Under the pieces are notes generated by a model. The model saw nothing but the letters and a program-made list of their open reading frames with translations. It did no database searches and was not told where the DNA came from. A stretch of DNA of 64,000 bases from Sarcocystis neurona (Eukaryota; Apicomplexa; Conoidasida; Eucoccidiorida; Sarcocystidae). The stretch covers positions 1,672,369-1,736,368 of the forward strand of contig KL647294.1 of NCBI GenBank assembly GCA_000727475.1. Direction: 5' to 3'. Positions 24,412 through 37,600 of the stretch are shown piece by piece; position 1 is the stretch's first letter, and each line of letters starts with the position of its first letter. The translations under genes and the position numbers were made by a program.

Positions 24412-24754
24412 TTTTTTCAGTGAGTTCGTGTGGCTGCTCGTGCTTGTATATGCTTGAGAGTCCGCACGCGACTACATCCACATTGCTTGGTGAGATCTGA
24501 TTTGTTCCTGTTGGGCTGGAGAGAAAGCAGTCGCACGTAGTCAGTACGCAACGCTGGTAGACGCAGCACTGGTGCCGTGCGGTGCTGTGTAGATCTTGGC
24601 TTTTCCGTCTCACCGACGATCGGACGCCTGGTCCCTGCTCCCACTGCGTGCTACGTGGTCGGGGCGAATAGCTGTTGTCTGTGTCTGCGACACCGTTGCC
24701 TGAAAGGCTGCCGGAATTGAAGTAGAGGCAGCTTTAGTATCACTAAGAAATTAG

Positions 24755-24982
24755 AAGCTCTTCGCGTGTTTCACAAGCAATATCGCATGTGGGAACGAAG
24801 CAGCAGATACGCAGCTGCCCGGCGTGCGGCCTGCAGCCCACGATGATGATGCGAATTTTTTGCCGGCAAGTGAGAACGCGTATGGGACAATAGAGGCGGC
24901 ATGTAGTGACATTGTACTCGTGAAGCTAATGTTGAAGGGGGAGCATGCTTTCGAATGCACAACAGGAGCAGGCGAAAGCTGA
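24755..24982 (+). CDS. Candidate exon, cysteine-containing unknown
   Basis: An open frame of 75 codons begins immediately after an AG (ACTAAGAAATTAG) that could be an acceptor and ends at TGA. It has ordinary protein composition, with four Cys and an acidic DDD, and reads ...ENAYGTIEAACSDIVLVKLM... . The pattern is faintly reminiscent of small Cys-rich coccidian surface antigens, but the similarity is too weak to name. No upstream exon with a start could be found. Confidence 0.22.
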   Translation, partial: KLFACFTSNIACGNEAADTQLPGVRPAAHDDDANFLPASENAYGTIEAACSDIVLVKLMLKGEHAFECTTGAGES

Positions 24983-25865
24983 AGCAGCAGCAGCGGTTGC
25001 ACCACCGTTGCTGCCACAGGGAGAATGAGAGGGAAAAATTTGTACTTCTGGCCGCAGGAATGCAGCGAACGTTGCGCATCTGTCTAGGCCGTATAGATTT
25101 TGGTCGTCAGGGGCACCACTTTATTTGCGGTGACGTAGATATTTTTCTGTTGACCAACAGTATCCATTTACTGTGTTTGTCTTAATGGGAAACAGGAGAC
25201 CGAGACAAGAACGGCAGGAGAAAAATAATTTTTTTCTCGAAGTCACTGCTGCGTGTGCGCGCCTGACCCCCCCCAGGTGAAGAGAGGTTTTTCTTGCCGT
25301 CCATGTAGTTGTGTTGCAGTTTTCAGGGGGCCTGTCTCTCACTCTTACACGATGCAGAGGTGGCCCGTCTCCAATAGGTAGGCGTGAGGTACGCTATCGA
25401 ACCGGAGAGCGCAGCGGGCCGTCGATGCCACCACACCTGCGTGGAGCGCTGTATGGGCTCACGCAAATTATACATTACCGACAGCAAGTGCAAGAGAAGA
25501 TACACGTGAGGAGCAAGTTGGACGGTGGCGTGGACGCAAGTGCACACTACAGGACTTACCGAAGCGAGGGACAAAGTCGCACGGGTACATGCAAATGGGC
25601 ATCTCAGTAGACCACTCGCCAGAAGAAGGCTTGCATTTGTGTAAAAACAGCAGGTATAGAACCTTGTGAACATAGCCGCCGGATGCGAAGCGCAGCGTGT
25701 CCTGTGGTGGGAAAAGAGGCACATGCAACTGCAGAAGAGGACAGCAACTTCACTTGCACACAGACTATATGTGTGTGTACCCACGCACATGAACTTCGAA
25801 GTGCTTACGATGGCACACGTGGAGGAGGTTGTGCAGCCAGCAGCCTACCATATCAGATTAGATAC

Positions 25866-26190
25866 ATAGATATATATATATATATATACAGGTTGCACGC
25901 CCCCAACGTCCTGCGTGCGTCCGTGTCTTCGGAAAAACTGTATACATTGACGTGTGCATGCAGATATGTGAACATACACCTATAAGATGCGCTTGCACGC
26001 AACGTCCTGTGCACGCATCTGCATCTGTTTACCAAATACTGAGGTGCGAATACGTGCACTCGCAAGCACACAAGAAAACACGTGTCCACGCAACGTCCCG
26101 TGTACGCGTCTGCATCTGTGTACCAGTCACTAAGGTGCGAGTACGTGCTTTTGCAAGCACACAAGAAAACACGTGCCCGTCCTTTTGCAC
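25866..26190. repeat. ~91-bp minisatellite, about three copies, next to a TA run
   Basis: AACGTCC occurs at 25905, 26001 and 26092. The last two copies share CATCTGCATCTGTxTACCA, GGTGCGAxTACGTGC and GCAAGCACACAAGAAAACACGTG in order. A (TA)n run sits at 25868-25888. No exon could be placed through it. Confidence 0.8.
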
Positions 26191-26283
26191 GAATCTTTCA
26201 CCTGATCTACTGCGTGCCACTCTTGGCAGCACTTGTGCGTGGCGCTGTCTCTGTCAACAACGCTTCCATTATAGCGGGAGGCC

Positions 26284-26561
26284 CGTAGGGACCTGTTATG
26301 GAGGAGGGAGCGTCATGACGAGAATCATAATGGCAGCTGTCCTCCTGCTTGGAAAACCCGGTGTATCCTCTTCAGCTGGGTTCTACGCAGTCCGGTCGAC
26401 CGGGCGCCCCGACTAGTACACAGCGAAGTGGAATCGCGTCGACACTGTGCGACAACGCCTTCGCGGAGCGCTAGCACGGTAAACACTAAGAGAAGTGGAA
26501 GTTCATCAGAGGGGGGCATCTCTACAGATATATATAAGTACGTCTTAGGGAGAAAATACAA
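26284..26561. other. Two antiparallel short ORFs, each with a signal-peptide-like start
   Basis: On the plus strand, ATG at 26314 starts MTRIIMAAVLLLGKPGVSSS and runs 33 codons to a TAG. On the minus strand, ATG at about 26519 starts MPPSDELPLLLVFTVLALRE, continues with VVAQC and runs about 65 codons. They overlap, so at most one is likely to be real. Neither has a clear downstream exon. Confidence 0.25.
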
Positions 26562-27249
26562 CTGCAGAACTAACAGCAGTAAATTTGAATTGTTAAGTGT
26601 AAATTATGGTGCCGAAAAATGCTAATCACTACCACTACACTTGACATCTTTCACTCTATGTCAGCAAACTCGTGTGCTGTGGGCGTACATACTTAAGACT
26701 ATTTGTGTGCCGAAGAGCACAGTGTATAGTTTACAGGTATGGGCGTTAACGTATAATGTGGCTCTACAGGGAAGCGCGTGCTCCGGGTGCGCTTCCAAAT
26801 TTGGAGCGGAAGACATGCATGTGGAAATTCTATTAGAATTACACGCGAATGACAGATAGACGCAGAGACGCACACGCACACAAATACACACACTTGACTG
26901 CGCTCACAGATGTCTCACTACGTGAACACAGCAGGGCGCCTCTTGCTGCCGGAAGTGCATGAATGTTGCCGCGATTTTTCAAGTTGAGGAGGGATGTGAA
27001 TGTTTCCATTTCGTCGAGTACAGAAAAAAAGCCATCACTGACTCACCGGGTATAAAGCCTTCTCACATTTGTAAAGGGGCATCCCAGCTTCTGTTCCAGT
27101 GTGTATGCTGAACAAATACCGACGGTGCTGTGGCCGCAGTTCTTGCACGAACATTACAGTAGTATTTTACTCACAGATTAGGTGCATCCATTATGCATAG
27201 CTCCTTCAAAAGATCCCTTTATGTGCTTGTATGCATGTATATACCTATA

Positions 27250-29720
27250 TACAAATGTTCACCCTACAGTAAGTGAAGGGGTATTCAGATAAACGTTAAA
27301 GTAGACGCGTGTGGAATGGCATGCGGGTGTGAGCCTCTCTACACACGTTGTACATCTCCCCACCAATGCATGCGCACACAAATTACTATCTGAAAACGGT
27401 TCGTTAGATTCGACGCTGGTGATATGTATCAGCCAATATATACAAATGAGACCCAACAGCTGAACGACGAGTATGCACACGCGCACAAGTGTATATACAA
27501 CGTATACTTATATATATAAACATACATACATACGCATATATATATATATATATATATATAGGGAGAGAGACACAGAGAGAGAAGGACACACTCGTGCTTA
27601 CAGAGCACGTCAGGGTCACAAAAGCATGTCTTAAAGTTTTCTCAGTGACTCCGATGTTATTGTGTGGAAACGTCGTCGGGGCTAGATACGCGTCCTCGTG
27701 GGCTCACAGGTGTGTACAAGAGAATACGTTTTCGGCACCTACAGGGAGTTTCTGTATACCTGTGTATCTGCATCGAGTTACACCTTCGCGGCGTTTATGT
27801 GTGTATATATATATGTATATATACATATATACATTCTTATACTCTAGCAGCATACGCGACTTTATATGCAGCATCCCATCACAAGCCCGTATATACGAGT
27901 CTATACCTGTACATGCGCCCGTACACTAACGTAGGTACTTAACAACGTACATACATACCGTGCGCGCACGCACGCATTTACCTACCTCCTGACACATAGA
28001 TTGCATATACACAAACGCAGAGACGTACAGACACACAAACGCACACGCACCCACCACAACGTGCATATACACGTATTTTGTACACAAACACACATCAAAG
28101 ATGCTCGCACACCATACACACGTGTAGTATTTCGTATCAGTTCCACGTGCAGCCCTCCTCGACGGCTGGCGGCACTTTCACAGTGGTATTCCGTATGTCG
28201 GTTCAGCTGAAGCAAGAGATACGCGCAGGAATCTGTGATAAGCTTGCCCGTAGTATATTACGTGTTGCAGTCTTCAGGTTGAAGCCATACAATGGTGTCT
28301 TTGCCTCCGTAGCGTTTATGACTGCTCAGTGCCTACTGCAAAGAGTGCGGATGCGGAGTCTTTCCTTTTCATTTTTAGTCCCCTCAATTCATCCTGCCTC
28401 TCGCTCGTTCTCCGTCTCCTGCTGCTCCTCTATCTCCGTCTGTTTCTGTCTCCTCGTCTTCCAGTTGACTCTGTCTGAAGGTACTCACATATTCATTGAG
28501 ATGAAGAAGCAGTGAGGCAACGGCAAATTATGTGCATCTACGACTGTATGTGTGTTTTCGTTCTAATCATATGGTCGTCAGGACGGGGGAGAAGAAGGGT
28601 CCTTCACTGCAAGGAGAGAAATGCTTCATGCGTCTCTCTGCATCTACAGCTGCCGGAGAAAGCAACACATAAGCTTTGGGCGCACTTGCTCGTGTAACTA
28701 CATGTTTATCATTTAGCCTCTCTAGGTACCTATCAGTATACCTACGTACCTGTGTAGCGGCCCGCCCTTTATCCACACATCTCTCGGACTCTATATCTTA
28801 CCTGCGTATGTTCGTACCTGACTGTCTCTCCCATCGATTTGCACATCTACTTACACACCCAGGGACCTGCCCATCGCGGTGTTCATGGATATATCTACGA
28901 ATATGCGTGCCGCTGTACTCACATCTGCGTCTGTACCATGCGCTACTTATCTCTCTCTCCAGCTCTACATCATTTGACCGAGCATCCAGCTATTTACCTG
29001 ACTGTGATTCTAGCTGTGCGCTCACCTGTGTTCCTCTACACGTGTATCTTCCTATTCATGTCTGCTTACCTCACCGCGATCTCTTCGCATCTCCATCTAT
29101 ATCACGTTGTACCTGTCTGTCTGTTTTTCTTATTATACACCGGTGCAAGCATGCATTTAGAAGCGCCTCGATATACCTGCATATCTACAGATGTTGTGGA
29201 AAAATACGTGTGCAGATATCTATAAAACAGTTTATCTATCTGTCTACCTACTACTGTATTTCTGCCCACCTGTCTCGCTTCCTCCTTCTGTGCTTCGCTT
29301 CCTCTTCCTGTGTCTCTCTCCTTGGATAGCGCACCCTAGTCGTCTGTGTTTCGCGTTCCTTACCACTGTAGCCTCTCTTCTGTCTCTTCTACGGGTAGAG
29401 ACGTACATCACATCCATCTTTGCATAGACCGTTGGCGGTAGATCCCTGCGCTGGAAGCAGTTTTCTTTAGGAACCTTGTCACATTCAGTTTCCGCGCAGC
29501 ATCCTTCCTTCTCACTTTTTCCGAGTCCGCGGAACTTCCGGGACACTACACACATGTACATTACGTGCCTACATGCTGTGTGTGTGTCTTCTCCATTTGT
29601 CTTTGTTGCAGCGGGCTCTGGAGGAGAACGCGTGAATCTTCTATGCTTCCTCATTCTAAGCGCGCTGAGACACCGATACGTAAAGCTACACAAAGAGACG
29701 CCAACCCACAATGAAAATGC
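27250..29720. other. Microsatellite-rich region with unassembled minus-strand exon-like patches
   Basis: A (TA)n run at 27533-27561 and alternating ACGTAT sequence surround isolated coding-looking stretches on the minus strand. One is 28321-28262 (reads KRYGGKDTIVWLQPEDCN, donor ACAC|GTAATA). Another is 28206 to about 28120 (acceptor TTGCTTCAG, reads LNRHTEYHCESAASRRGG). A third, within 29244-29600, contains GKSEKEGCCAETECDKVPK. Their codon phases do not join directly, so no gene model is offered. From 28.35 to 29.55 kb the plus strand is pyrimidine-rich. Confidence 0.3.
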
Positions 29721-30424
29721 AGAGACTTGCTGCTGTTCTCCAGGCTAGCCGTAGGAGAAACGCTTGAAGGGCTGTGTACGTGCATATAAATCATGTTTGC
29801 ACACGTACTTACATCTGTGCGTCTCGTAACTTCAGCAACTGTGTGTCGTTTTATACGCCTACTCATTCTCATGAACCACAAACTCAACACACTTACACGT
29901 ACTGAACATGCAAGACTGGTCCATACGCGTATACAGGTCTCCTGCCTACGAGTCCGTGTACGCATAGGTAACTCTCTACATCATTAATTGTGTAGGTGGA
30001 GGCATACGTAGCGCGAAGATACGCACTTGCTTAACTTACGCTTGCGGTGCGTACACGCTGTGCGGCAGATCATTCACACATACGCCTATATTTTACACTC
30101 AGCCGTGTAGACAACATATATGGGTGTAGACTACACACAGTGGTTCTACAAAGAGGTGTACATATCATCCTGTACGTTAAGTGTGTATGTGCGATGCGTA
30201 CACGACGTACACGTACGTCTGTCTTACTTGATAGGGAAAAGACTCTGGATCCAAATACAAACACAGCGCGGTATAGAGAATCCTTTGCAGCAGCACGTCT
30301 CCATCAACATAAGGCATCGTGTACAACTTCTTTGGGTAGGCACAAAGGTACCATCTATGATGTGTTAGATGTGGATCTGTAAAACGAAGGTGGTACGTGC
30401 TCTACACATGAAGTCCGGCAGTAC

Positions 30425-30426
<2 letters not shown>

Positions 30427-30466
<40 letters not shown>

Positions 30467-30483
30467 TGTGTGTGTGTGTGTAC
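30427..30483. repeat. (GT)n microsatellite
   Basis: About 25 GT units with a single GAGT interruption. It is followed within 60 bases by a CTG-rich stretch. Confidence 0.9.
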
Positions 30484-30719
30484 GTGCGTATGTCCGTGTC
30501 AGCAGCCGGAGTTGCTGGTACTGGTGCTGCTGCTGCGGTTTTTATTTCGCGGCAGTTTGTATGCTGCTGCTGGTTTTTTTTTTCAGCTAGTGCTGCTAGT
30601 GCCGCTGTCGCTGCTGAAACTGCTCGCGGAGCTCAGTGCGGATACCGTTTCTAGCGGGGTGCGGCCCAGAAGCGTGCGTTCGACGTCAGTCCCATCACGA
30701 GGCATGGCATAATCAGGTG

Positions 30720-33700
30720 CTTAAGGTAAGAACTAGGGGAGGAGGAACACGAGAACGAAGGAAGCGCACTCGTGATTCATTTTGCCTCTAAAGACCTCAC
30801 GTGTCGAACTTTCCCTGTAGCAGGTGGCAACAACGGCAGCAGAGCCAGCGCCTGCAGGACCCAGGCAGTGGCGGCGGTCGCAGGAACAGCACCGGAACAG
30901 CAGCAGCACCAAAGGCTTCACCATCGGCCTTTTCCGTGCTTTCCTCTTTGTCTACATTTCCTTCAGTGCCTCCTTCGAAGAGGTCGGAAAATCTTCTGAA
31001 TATCTGTCGTCTTCAGTAACGCTGCCCCCTTCTTCACGAATGGCTGCGCGTGTCCGCACACAGAGCAAGCGGCTGCAAGCGGGAGTGTACGACGGCCTGC
31101 ATGACCCATACATATTTCCGGCATGGAGCTCCCGTGGTTGTCCCCAGATTACGAGGCCAGCCTCCATCGTTTTCAGATTTGTGCTTTTTGGAATTTTTCT
31201 TCTCTTTTCAGGTGTGTCCGCCTCGAAGAAGAATGGACGGTATGTATAAATATATACTTATGTTCACATGCATAGCTATACCTATCTATGTATATCTCTG
31301 CATATGATACGGCGTGTACACGCCTGTACATCACCTGTTATATTGAAGAAGGAAATGTTTTCTGGAAGAAGCGAACTCATTTTCCCGGCTTCCTACTGAA
31401 GAATGCCCTGCATGTGGAGAATGTGTATATGTGGAGCTCCCCGTATATATTTATTGTTTTACACCAGTCTCTCTCCTTCACAGCCATACAAAGAGTGTAT
31501 ACCGCCTTTCCAAAAAATATGAATCTTCTCTGTAGCACGGAGAAACGCACTATCTCGGCATGTTTGCTTGTTCTGCGGACAATTGGCAAACTCCTTCATG
31601 CGAAGCCCATGAAGCATCTTTTTCTCCAGAAGGGCCAATTTTTCGCGACATCCGCCCACACTTTCTTCGAAAAATAATAGCGCGGTATCTCGTTCGTGGT
31701 AAGAAGCTGTACAGAAATGCATTCTGCCCCGCCACATGTACCTCTTCTGTCTTTCCCCACCTTATTCCATATTGTCTTCTCCCGACCTTAGCAATTCAAC
31801 GGTTATACTTTTCCACTTGCCAGAAAGCGTCTCCAGTATTTTCGATCCTTGTGATTGGGTTTTTCTGCTTCGCTTGCGCGTTTTTCCCACTACTGCGGAC
31901 TCTGTTTCCTACACTCCAAATCTCCACCTCTGTGCGGTTTGATGGGAGGACTTTGCTTCGCCGCCGGTTGCAGAAAAAGCGGCGTCTGTCGGCTTCGCTG
32001 CTTCTTCGTACAGGTGATTGTGTTCCGTACTCATGTGTCATGGCAGGGGACCTCTACTATACACCTGCGTGTACGCAAGTTCCCTCTACACAAAAGCGGT
32101 TTCCTCCGCTGCTTGGTAGCTCCTAGGGTCTATCAACCCGTGTAGATTTTGCGCGTTCGCCTCCCCCCCGCTCTGCTGCCGGTGTGCTGCCCCATTGTTG
32201 CTACGTGTATCTGACGGACACACTTCAACCAGTGTCAAACGAAGAATCAGCGGAGTCGTCAGTGACGCCACTTGCCGTTTCACAAGCAGCAGGCAACACG
32301 AATACATCCCCCTCCTCCCTGTGCTCCTTCTGTTTCCTTCGAAATTCGGCTGCTCTTGCTGCCAACGGGTGGCTGCCGCTGCTGCTGCTGCTGCCCAGGT
32401 GTTGCCGCTGCCCTGGCGGTGAGCTGCAACTGCCAGAGACCGCTGCTTCCGGTTGTCAGTTGCCTCAAGAGACTTCCTCGCTTTTTTTTGTTCGACTCCC
32501 GAGTAACGGGTGCAGCAGCACCAGCAGGCATTTCTTGTGACTTCCTTGTAAACCATCGCTGGTCTCTGCTGTCGTTGTATCGCGCTGCGGTCGACGCTGC
32601 TGGCGGCTCCTCCAACTGCTGCATAGCAGTAGTGCTGCTGTCGCTTCTTTGTGGGGGGGTGAAACTCACGCTATGTTGCTCCGCCACTGCTGCTCTGCTG
32701 TCTGAAATTGCTGCTACTGCGCCGTGTCCTGAAGGCTGCTGTCATTTTTGAAAGTAGCTGCGTGTGCGGCTTCACCTGCTTCGTTTGCTGTTGCTGCACA
32801 ACAGCTCCCGTTACACCCCAGCGTACGCTGCTGCTCCTGCTGGACGGTCGGCGACTGTGGTCCGTAGGAATTCCTGCTGCCGCCCAGGAGTTGCTGTTAC
32901 TGTTACTGCGCAGGTGGCGGCTCCCGCGGAATACCTGCTGCTGCTGCTGCGCGGGTGATAGCCGCCCTGCCGTCTTCGCTTGGAAGGACGTGGTGTTAGT
33001 GCTGCTGGGGGGTGGCACTTGCTGGTGCTTCTTCTGTTGTGCTCAGGTAGAAGCCAGGGCTGTTCCATGTGCAGCTGCCCAGGAACGCTTCCCCTTGCGT
33101 CGGCTTGGGTACAGCAGCTGTTGGAGTACGTGCCACGAGCTGTCTGAAGTTCTACAGGAACTGCGTGCGCGATTCTCCGCTGTTTCCGCTGCTGGTGCTG
33201 CTGCGACAGCCACTCTTCCGATGAATTGACTGTGGTTTGGCGTTGCGCATGCGCTGTGAGAATTCTCCCGGTGGCAGGAAGCAGCTGCGCTGTCGCAGCT
33301 GCTTGTGTCTGCTGTAGAGGTGTCTCAACTGAAAGCGGCGAGTGTTTCCTGGTGTGCCGCAGCAGCGGTTGCCTCAAGTAATGCAACGGGACTAACAGCA
33401 GTTTCTTCGTTTCCTCGCTATCGCCTTCCACCGGGGCAACTTCTTCACCTCCTTGTGCAACAGCAGGAGGGAAGGTTTCACTGAGTGCGGCAGGAGCGTC
33501 CTCGTCAGTGACGACCAACAAGAGCAACAGGAACTTTGTCTTCTGAAAGCGCCAGCAGCGGCAAGTCTTTTCGCCGGAAGGCAGCAGCAGCAGCAGTACT
33601 GACAACGACAATAGCAGCTGCGTGTTTGAGACTCAGGTGCGCGGCAGTGGACCGAAAGGCGACACGAGCAGCAGCACCGCTTCGCAGCAGAGCAGCAGGT

Positions 33701-34640
33701 GCCCTACGAAATCGTCGCCCCACCAGCAGCGTCGGCACGCCGCAGCAGCGTACGCGGGACAGCAAAAGAAGGCGTGCGCCAAGGGAGAAGGAAAGACAGC
33801 GCAACAGGGAACGCACACAAGCAGCGATGGTAATGGAACTCCCACAGCACTAGGTAATATACAGCGACATAACATTTCCAGCCGCTAGCGGGAAAACCGA
33901 GCAGGGACGGAAAAGGTCGAGGAGCGAGGAATTCCTTTGGGTTGCTGCTGGCCGGGGGTGCTGCTGGTGCTGCTTTGCAGAGAAAGACGTTCGGGAGATA
34001 GCAGTAACAGCAGAAGCGTTGGCAGGAATGCTGCAGCGGCAACCGTTGTGTGCGCAGCGTGCCATGAGGCAGCACCGCATGACAGACGAGTCTGGCAGCT
34101 TTTCTCACCTGATGCTGCTGCAGCACTTCCAGGCATGAGCCCCACGTCGGAGGCAATAGTAGCCTTCTAGTGACCAGTACCAAGAGTAGTAAAGGCATCA
34201 GCAGCAGCAGCTCCAGTCGCGACGAGGTGACAGGAGTTTGACAGACTGCTGCGGCAGCTGTAGACCCTGCGATAGGGTGAGACGGCAGGTATACCTGGGT
34301 GCTGTTGTTGGCGACAGGAGCAGCTACGGAAACACAGCGGCGCCGGCAGCAGTTGAGGCACAAGAACTGACCCGGCAGCTGCAACAAAAGCAGCAGTCTT
34401 GGATCTCGTAGTGCTGCGCGTGCAACCGCGACTGCCGCGGCAGTAGGCGCCCAGAACAGACGGAGCAATTGTAGTGTGCTGCAGGAGCAACAAGAACAGA
34501 GCGGATGGAGCAGCAGCACAAATCCAGCAGGAACATCAGGCAGCAACAGCAGGCGAAACACGAGAGCGAGCTGCAAACGAAGCAGCACACGTAGCAGCAG
34601 CACAGCAGGACAAGGAGCGGCTGCATTTGTTGGCAAGGAG
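30720..34640. other. CAG/CTG low-complexity region with possible minus-strand coding patches
   Basis: Open frames exist on both strands. Those with the most protein-like minus-strand reading are: 31167 (ATG, MEAGLVIWGQPREL...), an acidic frame near 31020-30860 (DLFEGGTEGNVDKEESTEKADG), 31737 (ATG, contains GCREKLALLEKKMLHGLRMK, donor GGCG|GTATAC), 32041 (ATG, basic), and a Gln/Ala-rich frame of some 260 codons from 33611 to 32811. They could be parts of one Gln-rich minus-strand gene, but I found no phase-consistent chain. A long frame in such DNA is weak evidence. On the plus strand 33536-33828 is discussed with the SNIP1-type gene. Confidence 0.3.
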
Positions 34641-34687
34641 ATAGTTATCAGGAATGCGGCAGCGTGGGTCTACAAGTTGTGTTGCAG

Positions 34688-37600
34688 ATGAGAGGGCACC
34701 GGAGCGGCAGCATTGAGAGGAGCGCAGAAGCGGTCGCGCAGCAGCAGACGCGGCGAGATGGGGACGCGCAGCAGCGGCTGCTGCCCCACAGCAGCAGCAG
34801 GAACTGGACCAGCAGCAGCCGGGTTCGGCGCAGTCGCAGCAGAGAAACCAATGAAGAAGTCTGTTCACACGGAGACTACCGCAAGGATTTGACAGGAAGA
34901 GGGGGAGCGCCACCCCACACCTCGCCGTCGAGCAGCAGTAATGCGGAGCAGAACGGCAGCGGGCACAGCACGCGGATGTACACAGAAAACAGCAGCAGCC
35001 ATCGCAGCAGCAGCAACCATCCCAGCAGCAGCAGCAGCAGTCGCACCAGTTGCAGCAGCAGCAGTAGCACCAGCAGCAGTAGCACCAGCAGCCGTCACAG
35101 CAGCAGCAGTGACTGCCTCAGCAGCAGCAGCTACTATTCAGAGGGCACTGGGAGAAGTTTTGGCGGACGCGATCCGCGGCGAAACGGTACTCACTCCAGC
35201 AGCAGCAGCACCTACCAAGACAACGGCGGAATTCGCGGTAGGAGGAGCAGCAACAAGAGTCGAAGCAACAGCAGGAGGAGGGCCGGCAGCAGGGGCAGGA
35301 GTCGGAGCAGCGGGCATGTGAAAAGTGAGCAAAGGAGAGAGGGAGGGGGCATGATGCGGCTGCTGCAGACTGCTGCGTGCGCTGCTGCCGTTGCTGAGCG
35401 CGATGCAGGAGCCCTGCGGGAGAAGACGCTTTGTGCTGCTGCTGCTGCCGAAAGGCGAGAGCAGGCAGCAGCGTTAGCACGAAGGCGCAGCGCAGCAGCA
35501 GCAAGAGCGCCGCCTAAAGAAGACAGAGCTGCTGACGGCCTGCGTTGGCGCCCGAAGCAGGAAGAGCAGAGGCATTTCGAAAGGGATAATGTTGAAAAGG
35601 AAGAGTATCGTCCTGCTTCTTGGAAGCACGGGAGTGCATCAGCAGCAGCACTGGGAGCGCTGCAGCACCAGCAGCAGGTGCAGCAGCAGTCAACAGCAGC
35701 TCGTAGAGGAATAGGCGCGCAGGGCGGCAGCACGTACGTTAAGCGGCTCAAGCGAGAGGAAGAGGAAGATGCAGCTACTGCGGCAGCGACTGCAGCTGCA
35801 GCAAGAGTTCTTAGCAGCAGTAGTCGCAAAGAGGAAGCCAGATCGGGTAAACCTCAGCAGCCGGAACGCCGGCCGCGCACCAGCAGCAGCTACACGTGGG
35901 GTCAAGGCAGCAGCAGCAGTGGGGGCGCCGCGGCAGCGGAATACCGGAACCAAAAGCACTTCGGCCACCGCGAAGGAGGTGAAGAGGCTCCAAAGCGTAA
36001 GCTTGTGAATTATCTCAGTCACTTTCTGCAGAAATAGGGGGAAAATCGAGATACAGAGGAAGGTATACGCACGTACGTAGGCGTGTCTGTATGTTGTTCG
36101 TCACTGTTATGCGTAGTTGCTGAAAAGAACCTGCTGATTCTACAGGTGCAGAGCAAGGAACTGGCCGTGTTGCACTTATTCGTACACCTTTTGCTGGTAA
36201 CAGAGGATGCTGAAATCGTAGTTATAGCTCTCCACACGTAGTGCTTGTGGTAGTGCTAATCCAAGTAGCCATGATACTGGTGGAGGACTTGTATTCGTAC
36301 TGCTGCTGCGATGCAGCTGCGATGGCCCGACCCGCTGCTTTTCAGGCTGCTGCTTTCTCATGTGCCTTTCGTGTCGTCGATGGGACTACAGCACAGCAGC
36401 AAAGCCGGCTGCTGTGTACGGATGTGTTTATCGCATTGCTTGTGCTACCCTTAGCAAGAGCTGGCGTTGCAGTTGCTGCTGACCTTTCACATGTATGCTG
36501 CTGTTGCTGCACGCACGAGTGCTGTTTCCAGTGTGGGGTTGCCCTTTCCGTCAGCCTCGAGTCTTGCTGCAGCTGCTGCCACTGGACGCCGCCATTGCTG
36601 TACACTTATGACTACTCTGTGGGGTGGACTGCTGCACGTGCTGCAGCGCCACTGCAGCCAAATTTTGAAGTCTCGGGACTGCTTCAGGAAGACGAGCCGC
36701 ATGCAAATATGCGTGGAGGTGTGCAATTGAAGGTGAGAGCCCTTCCTGCCTGCTGCGGGGCCGCTGATTGCTGCTGGCGTAGGCCGCCGTGTTTTTACTT
36801 TTTGACTCCCTCGTCAATGCGTCTGCTGTTCCTGCTGCTTCTTTTCAACCGTTGCATCTGTTCTGCTGCTGTGACTACGATTTTGAGTGCGGCGCTTGGT
36901 TCTGTGCCGGTGCAGCTACTGCGTCTGTTGCTGTTGCGTCTGCCCCTGTCGCTGTGGCTGCTGGCGCTGCTCTTTTTCCGGCGGAAGAGGTGTTCTTCTA
37001 GTGATGTGGCTGCACTGATATAGGTTCGCTGCTCCATGTGGGTTGCTACACAAGGCGCTCCTGTGTGGGTGCTGCTGCTGCTACACCAGCCGCACCTCGC
37101 CAGGCAGTTTCACCTCTCGCTTCAGCACATTAACCGGAGCTTACCCGTACCGCCGCTGGTAGTAGTGCTCGCGTGTGCGCTGCTGCCGTTGCTGCTGGTG
37201 GCGATTTTTGGCGTTGATGCTGTGGCTGCGAGTGGTCCTTTCGGTGGCGCTGCTGCTGTTCCCGTTGCCTTGCCAGGGCCACTGGTGCTGTCGCAGCTCC
37301 AGCCGACGGTTCTGCTGCCGCTGATGCTGCTCGTTCTGTTGCCGCTGCCGTTGGTGAAGCTCTGGCGCTGGTAGAGCTGCTGTTGGTGTAACTGCTCCGA
37401 ATAGATGTGGTGCTGGTACTGATGCTGCCTAAAGGACAGCTGCCGTCGCTGTCGCCGGCAGAGAAGCCAACGCACCTAACTGTGGCTGCTGCAGCAGGTA
37501 GAACCGCTGGCGACGCCGTGCATAGCGTTCGCGTCGCTGCGGTTGCTGCTGTGAGGAGTTCTGCTGTTGCTAGCAGAACTGTCACTGCCCTTCCCCAGAC

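Noticed and set aside
33704..34636. 310-codon minus-strand ORF
   Set aside because: Leu/Cys-rich antisense of CAG-rich plus-strand DNA; no splice or start support.
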